In this document: positions 16,932 through 26,933 of the stretch, piece after piece
How the letters are laid out: every line of letters begins with the position of its first letter
Position numbering within the stretch: position 1 is the stretch's first letter
Source: JBEKTY01 sp049515555
GTDB taxonomy: Bacteria > Planctomycetota > Planctomycetia > Pirellulales > Thermoguttaceae
Reading direction: 5' to 3'
DNA: 64,000 nucleotides
Assembly: GCA_049515555.1 (NCBI GenBank)
Contig: JBEKTY010000012.1
Coordinates: 14,055 to 78,054, forward strand
The notes under the pieces: generated by a model
The model's input: only the letters and a program-made list of their open reading frames with translations
What the model was told of the DNA's origin: nothing
Databases searched by the model: none
Translations under genes and position numbers: made by a program

Positions 16932-18983
16932 TTACTTGGCTGTGCCGATCTCCACGACCGCGATCGAGTAGGTTTGGACCTCGGGGACGACGAAATCGCC
17001 GTCCGGCCCGGCCGTTACGGTCGAAACGGGCGAGTCCGGCGAGTAGATGCGGACTGCTTTTACCGGCCGCCGGCAGTTGACCGGGACGTCTTTGACCGGC
17101 GCACCGGCGCGGCTGTAGTTCGCCAGGTGCAGGATCAAGCGGCCGTTTTCGGGCTGCTCGACCAGGTTGACCACCAGATGCGTGGGCCCGCCGACCCGCA
17201 GGGGCAGGTCATCGCGGGCCGCCCAGCGGACCGCCTCGACGAACTCCTGCCAATTCGCCGGCCGCCGCCAATAGCGATTGGTGATGCCGAAGTAGCCCCC
17301 CGGCTGCGGCAGCGGGCCGTCGAAGCGCAACGCGGGCAGGTAGGCCGATCGCCCCCGGCCAAGCTGCGTGCGGCTGGCCCTGCCCGAGGCGTCGGAGTCG
17401 AGCACCTGTTCCTCGTAGGCGTTGGCGGTGGGTTGGCCCGCCAGGAGGTCCGCCAGGCCGGGTGTGACCCGCAGCCGCCGCCACTGGTCGTAGCAGCCTG
17501 TCAGGCCGGTGGCCACCAGTCCGCCGCCCCGCTCGACGAAGCCGCGGACGGCCGCGAGCTGCCCGTCGGCCAGGCATTCGGAGCCCGGCAGGATGAGGAC
17601 CTTGTATTTCGAGAGGTCGGCCAGATTCCGGTCGAACACCAGCTCGAAGGGCACGTGGCCCTCGATCAGGGCCTGCTCGGCCAGGACGGCGGCCAGTTGG
17701 GCCCGCGGCTGGTCGTAGGTAATCGAGGGATACGACCGCAAGAGGGCCACGCCGCCGCAATCGCGCGTGCCGCGGAACAAATCGCGGTTGCGGCGGTAGA
17801 AATCCACGTACTGCAACGTACGGGCCCGTAGCGGGTCCTCGCCCACGTAACCCAGGGTTTGATTAAAGGCCAGGCACTCGGCCATCGCCAGGGGATCGTC
17901 GGCAATGTACGCCAACAGGATGTTGTGGAACGCGCGGGCCAGCTTGTAGGAGCGGATCTTCGAGACCAGGCGGCCGTCGTCGGTCAGCCCGGCCAGATTG
18001 CCTTCTTCGGTCCAGAAGGCGTCGGTGGAGGTCAGCAGCCGGGCGTGATCGATGCCCGACAGCCAGGCGCGGTTCTCACCCGTAATGCCGTGCGGATTGA
18101 TCTCGATGGCCACTTGCGGGTTGAGCGATTTGGCGTAGGCGGCCATTTGCCGCAGGGCGTCGGCCATCACCTGGCAGCGGAAATCGATCCACTCCTGGAT
18201 GGCCGGGTCGAAGATCACCCGCATCTTCTCGGGCGGATTCTGAGTGTTCCACTGCGGTGGATTGACGTAGTCCACGTTCTCGAAGCCGAACCGCTCGCGA
18301 CGCTGCTGCGGCGTGTACTTGCGCGCCAGAAACTCGCGGAAGCCGCGCACGCACGTGGCGTCGTGGCAGGAGTCGGGCTCGGCGTTCAGATCGAAATTGT
18401 CGAAATGGATGAAGTCGCTCTTGACCTCCTCGACCGCGAACCGCACCACCTTCTTCAAATAATCCAGATACTCCTGGTTGGCGAAGCAGGGCCGATAGCG
18501 GAACGACTGCTGATAGCCGTAGCCCAGCAGGATGGGCCGGCCCAGGGCGTCGCGCTGGATCCAGTCCTTGGCCCGCGGCTCCTCGGCAAAGAAGGTCTCG
18601 TACATCAGCGAGTTCCACTGGATGTAGCTATCGACCTTCAGGCCGTAGCGGTGGGCCAGGGCCGCGGCCCGCACGGCGTCTTGCATTTCCGGCCGCTCGG
18701 CGGCCATGCCGAAGCCCTTATAGAGATGTGTGTGAAAGACCTCGACGCCCTGCCGGGCCAGGCGGCGGATGACCTCCGCGCCCTGGGCCCGCTCGTACTT
18801 GTCGCGCACATCCAGCCGCACGCCCCCGCGGCGGACCATGAACAGGTATCCTTCGTGCAATCCGCCGGCGTCGATCAGGCCGTTGTCGAGCCAACCGGCC
18901 CGCGGAAAAACGTCGGGCGCTTGGGCCGAAGCCACCGTTGCGAACAATAGCTGGAAGACAACGAGCGCTCGCGTGCGTGTCAT
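16932..18983 (-). CDS. Secreted glycoside-hydrolase-like protein with beta-galactosidase-type GATase domain
   Basis: 683 residues. ATG at 18983 follows AGAGGA at good spacing and starts a signal peptide (RTRALVVFQLLFATVASAQA). Residues about 30-420 look like a clan-A TIM barrel (HTHLYKGFG, FIHFDNFDLNAEP, FRCQVMADALRQM, EINPHGITGEN). Residues about 480-560 resemble the Rossmann-like trimerisation domain of GH42 beta-galactosidases (YKVLILPGSECLADGQL, FVERGGGLVATG). A small C-terminal beta domain follows. The barrel architecture suggests a retaining glycosidase, but catalytic residues and family were not assigned with certainty. Confidence 0.6.
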   Translation of the reverse strand: MTRTRALVVFQLLFATVASAQAPDVFPRAGWLDNGLIDAGGLHEGYLFMVRRGGVRLDVRDKYERAQGAEVIRRLARQGVEVFHTHLYKGFGMAAERPEMQDAVRAAALAHRYGLKVDSYIQWNSLMYETFFAEEPRAKDWIQRDALGRPILLGYGYQQSFRYRPCFANQEYLDYLKKVVRFAVEEVKSDFIHFDNFDLNAEPDSCHDATCVRGFREFLARKYTPQQRRERFGFENVDYVNPPQWNTQNPPEKMRVIFDPAIQEWIDFRCQVMADALRQMAAYAKSLNPQVAIEINPHGITGENRAWLSGIDHARLLTSTDAFWTEEGNLAGLTDDGRLVSKIRSYKLARAFHNILLAYIADDPLAMAECLAFNQTLGYVGEDPLRARTLQYVDFYRRNRDLFRGTRDCGGVALLRSYPSITYDQPRAQLAAVLAEQALIEGHVPFELVFDRNLADLSKYKVLILPGSECLADGQLAAVRGFVERGGGLVATGLTGCYDQWRRLRVTPGLADLLAGQPTANAYEEQVLDSDASGRASRTQLGRGRSAYLPALRFDGPLPQPGGYFGITNRYWRRPANWQEFVEAVRWAARDDLPLRVGGPTHLVVNLVEQPENGRLILHLANYSRAGAPVKDVPVNCRRPVKAVRIYSPDSPVSTVTAGPDGDFVVPEVQTYSIAVVEIGTAK

Positions 18984-19040
18984 GGAAAAATCCTCTGCCG
19001 GGGTTCGATGTTTCGAGGCCGTGGTTGGTCGTGAATACAT

Positions 19041-19135
19041 TGTAGCAGGCACAATGCGTTGTAGCAGGCACACGCCGTGTGCCGTCCGCCAACGTGGAAA
19101 AAGGCATAGCGTACGGCACACGGGCTTGCGGGTTG
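19041..19135. repeat. Dispersed repeat with tandem and inverted parts
   Basis: TTGTAGCAGGCACA occurs twice in tandem (about 19040 and 19059), and CCGTGTGCCGT (19075-19085) has an exact inverted copy at 19113-19123. It fills part of the 313-base gap between the divergent glycosidase and kinase genes. Nothing else was recognised in that gap. Confidence 0.65.
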
Positions 19136-19296
19136 CCACATTACTTGAGACAGTTTCCCAACGCCTTAACCGGACAGCATGGAAATCTTCCGGCACTTCA
19201 TGGCCACGTTTTTCAACCGTCCCGTGCCACTTGACATCCTCCGGCATATGCCGTAGGATCAGCCGGTGAGATGGCTGACAACGAAGGGGGTGTATC

Positions 19297-22200
19297 GTGT
19301 GGGAATGTCAGGCATGCCATCACCGCTTCGCTCCTCCGCAGGGCGCCCAGTCGTCACCGACGTTTTGCCCGCAGTGTGGCACCCCCTCCCCAGGGCCGGC
19401 GGCCGATGCCGCACTGCGGCCCGCCCTGACGGCCACGGTCGACTCGCCCATGCCGGCTGCCGAGCCGGAGTTGGAGCGTTCCTCAACGGTTAATTCCGGC
19501 GGGCTGGAGAGCGATGGCGGCGCGATCCAGCCGGATCCGCTGTCAGAGACCGTTAGTTTTCACCCTGCCCCCCGCGATGCGGCCACGGGGGCAGTCCTGG
19601 GGCTTGGCCACCTGCCGCCCGGCATGCCCGCCATTACCAACTATGAACTGCTGGGCCTCTTGGGCCGCGGCGGCATGGGTTTCGTCGTCATGGCTCGGCA
19701 GCGTACGCTGGATCGCTTGGTGGCCATCAAAATGCCGCTGGGCCGACGGGCCTCCGGTTATAAGCGGTTTCTGAAGGGGGCGCATGCCGCCGCACGGCTG
19801 CGGCATCCCAACATCTGCGCCATCCATGAGGTGGGCGAGGTCGACGAGCGGCCCTTCATCGTCATGGATTTTATCCGCGGCAATACGCTCGGCGAATGGG
19901 CCCAGATGGAGCGGCCCAACGCACGGCGCTGCGCCGAGATCATGGCCACACTTTCCCGGGCCGTGGGCTACGCCCATCAGCACGGGGTCATCCACCGCGA
20001 CCTCAAGCCGGCCAACGTGATGCTCGACGCGGAGAGCGGCCAGCCCGTGCTCATGGATTTTGGCCTGGCCAAGGAGATGACGCTCGACGCGAGCCAATTT
20101 ACGATGGCCGGGCAGGTTATTGGCACGCCGGCCTACATGGCCCCGGAGCAGGCGGCCGGGCAGGTGGAACGGATTGGCCCCGCCACGGACATCTACGCCC
20201 TGGGGGCCATCCTCTACGCGCTTCTTACGGGCCAACCACCGTTTTCCGGCGGTGCGGGGGAAGTGCTCATGAAGGTACAGAGCGCGGAGCCCACGACCCT
20301 GCGTAAACTGTTGCCGCACATCCATCGCGACATCGAGACGATCTGCATGAAGGCCATGGCCAAGTCACCCGAGGAGCGGTATGGCTCGGCGGTCGAGTTG
20401 GCCGAGGACCTGGAACGCTTCTGTGCGGGCGAGGCGATCGTAGCCCGGCGTCGAGGACTGCTGGCCCGCATGGCTCGTGCCGTTGCGCGTCGGCCGGTGC
20501 TTTCGGCGGTCGTGGCGGCGGCGGTGCTGGCCATGATGTTGGGTGGCATCCTGTTGGTGCGGGGGCAACAGGAGCGCCGGACGGCGTCGCTGTTGGCATC
20601 CTTGGAGACTGATTTCGACGCTGGGGACTGGTCGGCCGCCCGGCTGGAGGAAATGGACCGTGCGATCGAGCAGCTTCAGCACCGGGCCCCCGTGCAGGCC
20701 AATTCGGCGCAGCAGCGGCTGGTGCAGCGATTTGCCGCGGGGATCGAAGAGCAGCTCAAGCACGCCTCGCTGGGGCCGGAGCAGGTGGCCCAGATCGAGG
20801 CCTCCTTGGCCCTGCTGGCCGATCGTGACCCCCAGCGGGCTGCGGACCTTCGCAAAGCCTTCCAGCGGCGGATGCAAACCTGGGAGACGGTGTTTCACTT
20901 GAACGACCCCTTCGCGTCGCTGGAAACCGTCTTCGACCCGGCGGAGGTCAAGGCCCAGCGGAACGCCTTGGTGCGCCTGAGCGGCGATCCGTCGAAGCCG
21001 TCGCTCACCATCTTGACCCGTGTAGCCAGCCGGGGCATCGTCCGATTCGAGATCGCGTTGGACGAATCCTGGGATCGCGCTCGGCAGGTAGGCGTCGGGC
21101 TGGGGGTGACCGCGGGGGAGCCGGAGGCCGTCGTCGCGCGCGGTGCACGGCGGAATCCGCAAGCGGGAATGACCGCCTTGCGTGGCTATCAGTTCCTGCT
21201 CCGCGATCTGTCGTTGGAGCCCTCCGTGGCCGATCGCAGCCGCCCACCGGGTTGCTTCGCCGCATCCCGCCGCAGCGGCGGCCAGATCTCCATCGAGATT
21301 CTGCACGACGCGGCGCGCCTGCGAACGATGCAGGTGGATGCGGCTAGACTGCCCCCCGGTCCGCTGCGGCTCATGGCGTCCAAGGCGGGCGATCAACTGC
21401 AATTTATCGTCGGCGACCTGCCGCCTTTGGAGTTCCTTGACGCCTTCGGCTCCGGCGGCGCCGCGGCCGGGGTGTTCGCGCTCGACTGGCCCACGGAGGC
21501 GAAAGTCCTCGATCTTCGCGCCCTGCGGCAGGCCGTACCGGAATCGCCCAGTCCGCTGGAGCGCGGCGATTCCCTCTACGCCTCGGGGGTTTTTGCCCCG
21601 GCCTTGGCCGCCTACGAAGAGCAGGCCCGCGCCTACGTCTCGGCGGAGATCGGCCAGCAAGTGCGATACAAGGAGGCGTTGTGCCTGTTGGCGCTGCGGC
21701 GTGGCAAGGAGGCCGAGCCCCTCCTGGAACGTCTCGCCGGCGAATCGGGCGGCCGCTGGCCGGCGATGGCCGCCTGCCGGCTGTGGTTGGAACTCGTGCG
21801 GCAGAAGCGATTCGATCAGACGGACGCCATTTTCGACAGCCTCTCGGCCCGCTACCGTTTCGAGCAACTCGTGACCTTCGTACCCGAGCAGTCATACGGC
21901 GAGATCGTGCGGGGATACGCGGCTCAGGCCATGGGGACGAATGCCTACAAGCCCCATCCGGCCTTGATCGCGCAGTGTGAGCGGGCGGTCGCCATTGCAA
22001 AGCTGTTCCAGGGCGAGAACGCTCTGCTCAACGATTATGTCGTACAGGCGCTCCTGCGGGCGTACCGCTTCGCCGGGCAGGAAGAGCAGGCCCTGCGATC
22101 CGCCGAGCGACTCTTTCGCGGCGTCGATGCCAAGCACCGCGATAATTCTTTGCACAATGCCATGACCGAGTACCTGTGGCTGTTGCGCGTCGCCGGTCAA

Positions 22201-23220
22201 CCCCAACGGGCCTTGGACGAAGTCGACCGCTTGATTGCCGCTGGTGCAACGCGCGACGACTGGGTGCTTGATCGGGTGCGGGACCTGCACGCCCTCGGCC
22301 GAAGTGCCGAAGCCGAGCAGGCTCTCGACGCCTGGCTCGCCGGCGCACAAGCCAGCGCCAATACGCAAGCTAAGACTGAGAAGCCGGAAATGTTCTGGTG
22401 CGAGGCGTGCGCAATACGGGGATCCCTGCGCGATCGCCGCGGCGACCACGCCGGCGCGCTGCAAGACTGGAAGAACGGAACGGAAGTGCCCTGGGCCAGG
22501 TTCCCGTATGGTTTCGCGACCCTGTTCGGTCTGATCAATGCCTCGCTCGCCGACGCAATGACGGAAAATGATGCCAGGGAGATCCTCGAAGCCGTCTGCC
22601 ACCGGAGCCAAGGCAGCCCGTACCTGTCGCTTCTGGATAGCAGCATCTCCGATCAAGTTTTCCCCTTGAAGACCATTACCGCCGTTCTTCGCGACGCTTT
22701 CCGCAGCCCCCGCGGCCGTGCTCTGGCCGAAAAAATCGTCTTCCAGGCCGATCCCTACACGCTATGCATCGAAGCGCCACCCCAATTGATGGCATACGAG
22801 TGGGTGCGGCAAGGCTGCCTTGCCTCCGCCCTCACGCCAGCCCAGGATGAACTCCTCTGGCAAATGGCCGGCGAGAGCTACCGGGCGGTACTTGTCACCG
22901 GCAAGCTGGGCAAGCCCCAGGTCCTCCAGCTCCTGCTCACCTGGAAGGGAATGACGAACTTCTTCGGCTGGGGCGGGGTGGCGCCGTCGCTGGCGCCGGG
23001 GCTCCGCGGCAAGATCGCCTATTTCCTGGGCCACCGCTACCTGCGGCTTGGCCATCGGGACGATGCCGCGATGTTCTTCCGCACGGCGCTGACCGACGCT
23101 GCGAACGATTCTTCGTTGAAAACCCTGGCCGCAAAGGAACTCGAGGCCCTCGCCCCGCCGCACGCCCCGAGCAAGGAACCGGGGAAGAACGCGCCACACG
23201 GGTCGCAACGGAAAAATTGA
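19297..23220 (+). CDS. Membrane Ser/Thr protein kinase with N-terminal zinc ribbon and large extracytoplasmic region
   Basis: 1307 residues from a GTG start (19297) behind an AAGGGGG ribosome-binding site. Order: zinc ribbon CQAC..CPQC (residues 4-27), disordered linker, kinase domain (about 116-380) with GRGGMGFVV (123-131), Lys145, HRDLKPAN (233-240) and DFGLA (254-258), one membrane helix (about 401-421), then ~880 residues outside with coiled-coil and TPR-like helical repeats and a possible beta-sandwich (about 530-740). All kinase catalytic residues are present. It would phosphorylate proteins in response to an extracytoplasmic signal. recQ begins 25 bases downstream. Confidence 0.9.
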   Translation: MWECQACHHRFAPPQGAQSSPTFCPQCGTPSPGPAADAALRPALTATVDSPMPAAEPELERSSTVNSGGLESDGGAIQPDPLSETVSFHPAPRDAATGAVLGLGHLPPGMPAITNYELLGLLGRGGMGFVVMARQRTLDRLVAIKMPLGRRASGYKRFLKGAHAAARLRHPNICAIHEVGEVDERPFIVMDFIRGNTLGEWAQMERPNARRCAEIMATLSRAVGYAHQHGVIHRDLKPANVMLDAESGQPVLMDFGLAKEMTLDASQFTMAGQVIGTPAYMAPEQAAGQVERIGPATDIYALGAILYALLTGQPPFSGGAGEVLMKVQSAEPTTLRKLLPHIHRDIETICMKAMAKSPEERYGSAVELAEDLERFCAGEAIVARRRGLLARMARAVARRPVLSAVVAAAVLAMMLGGILLVRGQQERRTASLLASLETDFDAGDWSAARLEEMDRAIEQLQHRAPVQANSAQQRLVQRFAAGIEEQLKHASLGPEQVAQIEASLALLADRDPQRAADLRKAFQRRMQTWETVFHLNDPFASLETVFDPAEVKAQRNALVRLSGDPSKPSLTILTRVASRGIVRFEIALDESWDRARQVGVGLGVTAGEPEAVVARGARRNPQAGMTALRGYQFLLRDLSLEPSVADRSRPPGCFAASRRSGGQISIEILHDAARLRTMQVDAARLPPGPLRLMASKAGDQLQFIVGDLPPLEFLDAFGSGGAAAGVFALDWPTEAKVLDLRALRQAVPESPSPLERGDSLYASGVFAPALAAYEEQARAYVSAEIGQQVRYKEALCLLALRRGKEAEPLLERLAGESGGRWPAMAACRLWLELVRQKRFDQTDAIFDSLSARYRFEQLVTFVPEQSYGEIVRGYAAQAMGTNAYKPHPALIAQCERAVAIAKLFQGENALLNDYVVQALLRAYRFAGQEEQALRSAERLFRGVDAKHRDNSLHNAMTEYLWLLRVAGQPQRALDEVDRLIAAGATRDDWVLDRVRDLHALGRSAEAEQALDAWLAGAQASANTQAKTEKPEMFWCEACAIRGSLRDRRGDHAGALQDWKNGTEVPWARFPYGFATLFGLINASLADAMTENDAREILEAVCHRSQGSPYLSLLDSSISDQVFPLKTITAVLRDAFRSPRGRALAEKIVFQADPYTLCIEAPPQLMAYEWVRQGCLASALTPAQDELLWQMAGESYRAVLVTGKLGKPQVLQLLLTWKGMTNFFGWGGVAPSLAPGLRGKIAYFLGHRYLRLGHRDDAAMFFRTALTDAANDSSLKTLAAKELEALAPPHAPSKEPGKNAPHGSQRKN

Positions 23221-23245
23221 CAGCATTTGTCAAAAGGGAAAACAG

Positions 23246-25117
23246 ATGGACGAGGCCCGGCAGGTCCCCTTTCCGGACGCCCAGCGCGTGCTGGACGTCG
23301 TTCGCCGCTCGTGGGGCTTCGACGGGCTCCGGCCGTTGCAGGGCGAAGCGATTGCCGCGGCCCTGGCGGGGCGCGATTCGCTGGTCGTGCTGCCCACCGG
23401 CGGAGGAAAGTCGCTGTGCTACCAGGCGCCGCCGCTGCTGTCCGGCGCCACCGACGTGGTCGTCTCCCCCCTCATCTCCCTGATGAAAGATCAGGTCGAT
23501 AGCCTGGCGGGCATCGGCTATCCGGCCGCCGCGCTGCACGGCAACCTGACCGACCAACAGCGGCGCAGCATCGAGCTCGGGTTGGCCCAAGGCAAGTACC
23601 GGCTGCTGATGGTCGCGCCGGAGCGGCTCCTTCAGGCGGGCTTCCTCGAGCGGCTGGAACAACTCGACATCCGCCGCTTTGTAATCGACGAGGCCCACTG
23701 CATCAGCCATTGGGGGCACGATTTTCGACCCGAGTACCGGCAACTGGCCGTACTGCGCGAGCGCTTTCCGCGGGCCAGCCTGCACGCCTTTACCGCCACC
23801 GCCACGGCCCGGGTCCGCGACGACATTCGTGAACAGCTTCGGCTCCGCCAGCCCGTGGTGCTGGTCGGGCGGTTCGACCGGCCGAACCTGGTGTATCGGG
23901 TCGTGCCGCAAGTGGATCGCTACGAGCAAACGCTGGACGTGCTGCGGCGGCACGCGGCGGAGGCGACAATCGTGTATTGCCTCAGCCGCAAGGACACCGA
24001 GGCCATGGCCGGCTTTCTGCAGCACGCCGGCTTGCGTGCGGCGCACTATCACGCCGGCATGGAGGCGCTCCAGCGCCGCCAAACGCAGGAAGCCTTCGCC
24101 CAGGAGCGGCTAGGCGTCGTCGTGGCGACGGTGGCCTTCGGCATGGGCATCGACCGCAGCAACGTGCGCTGCGTGCTGCATGCGTGCCTGCCCAAGTCGA
24201 TCGAGCACTACCAGCAGGAGACGGGCCGCGCCGGGCGCGACGGCCTGGAGGCCGAGTGCGTGTTGCTCTATACGGCGGCCGACGTGCTGCGTCGGGAAGC
24301 GCTGTTTCGCAAGAATGCCCAAGAGGCCGAGGAACCCGCCGAGGTCGCCGCCGCCCGCTTGCAGCATCTGCGGCAGATGCAGCGCTTTGCCAGCGTGGCC
24401 GTTTGCCGGCACAAGCTCCTCTCGGAGCATTTCGGCCAGGCGTACGAGCCGCCCGACTGCGGGGCCTGCGACGTGTGTCTGGGCGAGATCGAAGGCGTCG
24501 CCGAGGCCACCGTCGTCGCCCAGAAAATCCTCTCCTGCGTGGCACGCGTCGAGCAGCGCTTCGGCGTGGGCCACGTCGCCGACGTGCTGCTGGGCGCCGA
24601 TACCGATCTGATTCGCCGCTGCCGCCATCAGCGGCTCAGCACCTACGGCCTCCTCAAGGAGCACGGCAAGAAGGAAGTGCAGAGCTGGATATACCAGTTG
24701 CTGGATCAGGGCCTTGTCAGTCGCACCGGCGACGAGCGTCCGGTATTGCGGCTCAACGAGCAATCGTGGGCCGTGCTGCGCGGCCAGGCGGCGGTCCGCC
24801 TGTTTCGTCCGAAGAAAGGCAAGCGCCAGCGGACGCGATACGACGAGCATTCGTGGGAAGGGGCGGATCGCAATCTGTTCGACCGCCTGCGCCAGTGGCG
24901 GCGCGAGACCGCGCTGCGGCGCGGCATGGCGCCGTTCATGGTCCTGCCCGATAGCGTTTTGCAGCAATTGGCAATCTTGCGGCCGACGCAACTGGAAGCG
25001 CTGCGCCAGGTGCGCGGCATTGGCGAACGGCGATTGGCGGATCTCGGGCCGGAGTTGATCCGTCTGATCGTCACTCACTTGCAGGTCACCGGGCACCGGC
25101 CGCCGCAAGACCCCTGA
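23246..25117 (+). CDS. recQ: RecQ family ATP-dependent DNA helicase
   Basis: 623 residues. RecQ unwinds DNA 3'-5' in recombination and repair. Motifs: Walker A LPTGGGKSLCYQ (49-60), SPLISLMKDQV, DEAHCISHWGHDFR (148-161), TATATARVRDD, and motif VI ETGRAGRDG. A zinc-binding Cys set follows (CRHKLL..CGACDVC), then an RQC winged helix and an HRDC domain at the end (LAILRPTQLEALRQVRGIG). The domain order and length match full-length bacterial RecQ. The start at 23246 follows AAGGGAAAACAG. Likely cotranscribed with the kinase. Confidence 0.92.
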   Translation: MDEARQVPFPDAQRVLDVVRRSWGFDGLRPLQGEAIAAALAGRDSLVVLPTGGGKSLCYQAPPLLSGATDVVVSPLISLMKDQVDSLAGIGYPAAALHGNLTDQQRRSIELGLAQGKYRLLMVAPERLLQAGFLERLEQLDIRRFVIDEAHCISHWGHDFRPEYRQLAVLRERFPRASLHAFTATATARVRDDIREQLRLRQPVVLVGRFDRPNLVYRVVPQVDRYEQTLDVLRRHAAEATIVYCLSRKDTEAMAGFLQHAGLRAAHYHAGMEALQRRQTQEAFAQERLGVVVATVAFGMGIDRSNVRCVLHACLPKSIEHYQQETGRAGRDGLEAECVLLYTAADVLRREALFRKNAQEAEEPAEVAAARLQHLRQMQRFASVAVCRHKLLSEHFGQAYEPPDCGACDVCLGEIEGVAEATVVAQKILSCVARVEQRFGVGHVADVLLGADTDLIRRCRHQRLSTYGLLKEHGKKEVQSWIYQLLDQGLVSRTGDERPVLRLNEQSWAVLRGQAAVRLFRPKKGKRQRTRYDEHSWEGADRNLFDRLRQWRRETALRRGMAPFMVLPDSVLQQLAILRPTQLEALRQVRGIGERRLADLGPELIRLIVTHLQVTGHRPPQDP

Positions 25118-25126
25118 GTTGACCCT

Positions 25127-25153
25127 GTGAGCCTGGATCGGTTCCAGGCCCAC
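25127..25153. terminator. Hairpin downstream of recQ
   Basis: GTGAGCCTGG and CCAGGCCCAC can pair around a short loop (about 9 pairs with one bulge). No clear T-run follows, so termination is only possible. Confidence 0.3.
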
Positions 25154-25318
25154 CGCACCTGCCAAACGTCGGCCAAGAAAATTCGCCTGGCGGGGTACTT
25201 GCAATTCTCTGCTGCGGCAGTAGACTGATGGCAGACTAGCCGGTCCCACCTGTTCGATGGAAATGCTCCCGTCGACGCCGGCGCATAGTCCAAGTCCCAC
25301 CTCTTAAGGAGTATTGCT

Positions 25319-26401
25319 ATGGTACGATCCCTGTTGTCTTTGGCCCTTGCGCTGGGGCTCAGCCTCGGCGCGGCACTGGCCGCTAATCCGGCGAACAAGA
25401 AGCCGGCGGCCCCGGTCGCGAAGAAGGCGGTGGCCAAACCGGCGGCGCCAGCCGTGGCGAAACCGGTGGCCAAGCGGGCTGCCAAGCCCACCCCCGCGAA
25501 GGTCGTTGCATGCCCCGAAGTCGCCGCCGCCAAGCAGCGGCTGGCTGCGGCTCAACTGGCGGTCGAGGCCGCTCAGAAGAAGGCTTCTGCCGCCCGCAAG
25601 GCGGCCGCGGAAGCCGGCCAGAAGGCTGAAGCTGCTATCGCGGCCGCAATCAATAAGCAGATGGAAGCCGCCCAGTTGCAGGCCGCCGCCGACGCATCCA
25701 TCTGGAATGTTCACCGGGCGATTATGGCCCTCCGCCAGGCCGAGCAGGACGAGCAGCTTGCCGCGGCCAGGAAGAGAGCCGAAGCAGCCCGGCAAGCGGA
25801 AGAGGCAGCGCGCATTGCCGCGGCAAAGCAGCGGGCCGCAGAGGAGAAGAAGGCCCAAGAGGTTCGCCAGGCGGCGCTCCTCAAGCAGCAGGCCCAGGCT
25901 CAGAAGCAGGCCGAAGAAGCGAAGAAGACAGCCGAACTGAAGAGGGCTGCCGAACTGAAGAGGGAAGCCGAACTGAAGAGGGCCGCCGAACTGAAGAGGG
26001 CTGCCGAACTGAAGAGAGCTGCCGAAGCGAAGCAGGCCGCCGAAGCCAAGAGGGCCGCCGAACTGAAAAAGGCCGCCGAAGCCAAGAGGGTCACCGAACT
26101 GAAGAAGGCCGCGGAAATGAAAAAGGCGGTCGAAGCCAACAAGGCCGCTGCGGCTAAGAAGGCCGAAGAAGCTAACAAGGTCGCTGAGGCCAAGAAAGCA
26201 GGCAAAGCCAAGAAGGCCGCTGAAGCCAAGAAGGCCGCCGAACCGAAAAAGACGGTCAAAGCCAAGAAGGCCGCCGGTGCCAAGAAGGCCGAAGAACCCA
26301 AGAAGGCCGGCGAAGGCAAGAAGAAGGCCGCAGGTACCAAGAAGCCGGCCAATGCTGAAAAAGCGGCTCCGCCGCCGGCCAATCCTGCCGCGACCAAGTA
26401 A
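25319..26401 (+). CDS. Secreted Lys/Ala/Glu-rich coiled-coil protein (TolA/histone-like repeats)
   Basis: 360 residues. A signal peptide (VRSLLSLALALGLSLGAALA) is followed by a Pro/Ala/Lys region and then a long helical part. From about residue 200 to 330 it consists of many 6-7 residue units such as AELKRA, AEAKKA and PKKA, encoded by similar hexamer-type DNA repeats (about 25915-26330). Comparable low-complexity regions occur in TolA linkers and histone H1-like proteins. No enzyme motif is visible. The basic charge would allow binding to acidic polymer or DNA at the cell surface; this is inference. Start ATG follows AAGGAG. Confidence 0.7.
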   Translation: MVRSLLSLALALGLSLGAALAANPANKKPAAPVAKKAVAKPAAPAVAKPVAKRAAKPTPAKVVACPEVAAAKQRLAAAQLAVEAAQKKASAARKAAAEAGQKAEAAIAAAINKQMEAAQLQAAADASIWNVHRAIMALRQAEQDEQLAAARKRAEAARQAEEAARIAAAKQRAAEEKKAQEVRQAALLKQQAQAQKQAEEAKKTAELKRAAELKREAELKRAAELKRAAELKRAAEAKQAAEAKRAAELKKAAEAKRVTELKKAAEMKKAVEANKAAAAKKAEEANKVAEAKKAGKAKKAAEAKKAAEPKKTVKAKKAAGAKKAEEPKKAGEGKKKAAGTKKPANAEKAAPPPANPAATK

Positions 26402-26446
26402 GTAGGTTCATCGACCTTCGCTCTCACCGCCACGATGCAGAGCCAC

Positions 26447-26490
26447 AACGGGAGGCCGTGGTCACCGCGACCGCGCCTCCCGTTCTCTTT
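26447..26490 (+). terminator. Rho-independent-type terminator after the Lys/Ala-rich gene
   Basis: AACGGGAGGC (26447-26456) pairs perfectly with GCCTCCCGTT (26475-26484) around an 18-base loop, followed by CTCTTT. It lies 46 bases past the stop codon. Confidence 0.55.
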
Positions 26491-26805
26491 GATGCCCTCA
26501 GCGGCGCCACCATCGCTGTGAGGGGTTCCGTTCCCATCCGGCGGTCCGTAGTCTACAACATCGGCACCGGAGAGTTCCTCTGCCACGAGGACCTCAAGTT
26601 TCACAATCCCGATGAGCTGCGAATGGTCGGCATCAACGAGCCGGAAAAGGGACTGGAAAGTGCCCACGGGCGGCCGTACCTATTTCTCAAGGAGTCACGG
26701 CTCGACGACCACTCCGACTACGAGGACAAGGTCAGAGAGTACCATAAAGCCCTGGAAGACCGGACGTTGCCGCACCTAAAGCCGAAGAACAAAGGCGACG
26801 CCTGA
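26458..26805 (+). CDS. Hypothetical protein, start uncertain
   Basis: Up to 115 residues. The part from residue ~29 on (VVYNIGTGEFLCHEDLKF, NPDELRMVGINEPEKGLE, DDHSDYEDKVREYHKALED) reads as a real, polar, globular or helical protein. I do not recognise a family. The furthest start (GTG 26458) lies inside the loop of the preceding terminator hairpin, so a later start such as GTG 26518 is more likely. No membrane segment or signal is visible. Confidence 0.45.
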   Translation: MVTATAPPVLFDALSGATIAVRGSVPIRRSVVYNIGTGEFLCHEDLKFHNPDELRMVGINEPEKGLESAHGRPYLFLKESRLDDHSDYEDKVREYHKALEDRTLPHLKPKNKGDA

Positions 26806-26933
26806 TCGGCGTCGCCGAAGCGAAGCCCGTCGTGGGGCCGAGATTCGGAGCGCCGAAGGCCCGCCCGTAAGCGCGGCCGCCAGGTCCTTGCCAGACCAGA
26901 CGCGGACTTAGCCGAACCGCTCGTGTTCCATTG

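Noticed and set aside
25900..26667. Minus-strand frame of 255 codons opposite the Lys/Ala-rich gene
   Set aside because: It is the mirror of the coding repeats (FLASAAFL-type repeats) and has no independent start signal.
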